This document shows positions 63,481 to 64,000 of a DNA stretch of 64,000 nucleotides, one piece after another. Origin of the DNA: Herbaspirillum sp. RV1423 (lineage in GTDB: Bacteria > Pseudomonadota > Gammaproteobacteria > Burkholderiales > Burkholderiaceae_D); contig NZ_CBXX010000007.1 in NCBI RefSeq assembly GCF_000577615.1, forward strand, positions 62,001 through 126,000. Direction: 5' to 3'. The notes under the pieces were generated by a model. That model was given only the letters and a program-made list of their open reading frames with translations, searched no databases and was not told where the DNA came from. Position numbers and translations under genes: made by a program. How positions within the stretch are numbered: the first letter of the stretch is position 1; each line of letters opens with the position of its first letter.

Positions 63481-64000
63481 ATGATCAATCGACGCACCTT
63501 CCTGAGTTCCGCCTCCGCGACCGCCGCCACTGCCGTTTTCGCCGCACTGGGCATTCCTCCCGAAGCGCTCGCCGCCAATCGCATCAAGCTGGGCAACGCC
63601 GCGCCGTTCTCGTTCGACACGCTGATCGCGCAAGCGCGCGCTGCGGCGCAGAAGCCCTACAAGGCGCAGATCAAACCGCCTCTCGATGTCCTTGAGAAAA
63701 TCGACTACGAAGCCCTCGGCAAGATCAAAGCCAATACCGACCACGCATTGTTCGCCGACGGTCCCGGACAATTCCCCGCGACCTTCTTCCCTCTCGGCCG
63801 CTTCTTCCCGGCGCCGGTGCACATGTACGCGCTGGAAGGCACTAGCGGCAACGCCAGGGCGCGCGAAATCCTCTACGACGAAAGTTATTTCGACATGCCG
63901 CCCGACAGCCCCGCCCGCAAGCTGCCGCGCGGCAGCGGTTTTGCCGGATTCCGCTTCCAGGAAAGCCGCTTCGGCGACCAGGCCAGACTCGACTGGCGCA
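63481..64000 (+). CDS. opgD: glucan biosynthesis protein D, 3' end missing
   Basis: The frame is open to the window end (173 residues visible). It starts with a twin-arginine signal, MINRRTFLSSASATAATAVF, cleaved near AALAAN. The OpgG/OpgD domain follows: FSFDTLIAQARAAAQKPYKA, IKANTDHALFADGPGQFPAT, LGRFFPAPVHMYALEG. A Tat signal marks OpgD rather than the Sec-exported OpgG. It works on osmoregulated periplasmic glucans. Confidence 0.9.
   Translation, partial: MINRRTFLSSASATAATAVFAALGIPPEALAANRIKLGNAAPFSFDTLIAQARAAAQKPYKAQIKPPLDVLEKIDYEALGKIKANTDHALFADGPGQFPATFFPLGRFFPAPVHMYALEGTSGNARAREILYDESYFDMPPDSPARKLPRGSGFAGFRFQESRFGDQARLDWR

Noticed and set aside
1-64000. CRISPR arrays, prophage structural genes, integrases or rRNA genes
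   Set aside because: I saw no regularly spaced repeats, no phage capsid or tail genes, no complete integrase and no rRNA sequence in the window.

Overview
The window reads as the chromosome of a betaproteobacterium of the Oxalobacteraceae (Herbaspirillum/Collimonas-like). This is inferred from protein character and from gene orders such as miaB-phoH-ybeY...corC-lnt and glyQ-glyS-gmhB-plsC, not from a database search. Core genes are GC-rich. Several accessory blocks are visibly more AT-rich.

Layout. 0-3.7 kb: a GGDEF-EAL protein (5' cut) and a Cache chemoreceptor with a CheR-tether tail. 4.0-4.6 kb: a composite of two broken genes (HPP membrane protein and the tail of a large exoprotein). 4.7-13.8 kb: a nitric-oxide/anaerobic cluster. 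It holds an FNR-type box, a small ORF that looks like the start of nirK fused to the end of a SCO gene, hemN, a DUF3079 gene, SirB2-like and DUF2249 genes, quinol NO reductase norB, nsrR with operators, nnrS, a hemerythrin, a second DUF2249 and an NnrS-like membrane protein. 13.8-14.6 kb: remains of a decayed gene. 14.9-17.9 kb: mutL, miaA and tRNA-Met(CAU) with promoter and terminator.

17.9-25.6 kb is an accessory segment that begins with an IS110-type transposase remnant next to the tRNA. It carries a PrpR-like sigma-54 activator facing an isocitrate-lyase-family gene plus MHS transporter with a -24/-12 promoter, a 2-hydroxyacid dehydrogenase of foreign composition between two similar ~50-bp elements, and a second chemoreceptor.

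25.7-39.3 kb: a co-directional catabolic block (MHS transporter, 2-oxoadipate dioxygenase HglS, aldehyde dehydrogenase, DAO-type oxidase, polar amino acid ABC transporter, cupin, LysR, giant FAD/Fe-S 2-hydroxyglutarate dehydrogenase). Together these fit the pipecolate/lysine route to 2-oxoglutarate. 39.9-44.3 kb: a LysR gene and a four-gene operon in which a Rieske oxygenase is split into a ferredoxin-like Rieske protein and a separate catalytic protein, with a GST and a BMP-type (purine nucleoside family) binding protein. This is the best candidate for an undescribed system.

44.5-45.8 kb: gene fragments, a candidate small RNA and orphan small genes. 45.8-47.8 kb: a CBS protein, an isochorismatase-family hydrolase and a LysR gene. 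48.1-61.7 kb: core genes for tRNA modification, rRNA maturation, lipoprotein acylation, glycyl-tRNA synthetase and LPS heptose, interrupted by a 2.5-kb insert (zinc-finger protein, XRE regulator, cytochrome b/molybdoenzyme pair, MXKDX repeat protein). 62.0-64.0 kb: glyoxalase I, a GDT1-family exporter behind a yybP-ykoY manganese riboswitch, and the start of opgD.
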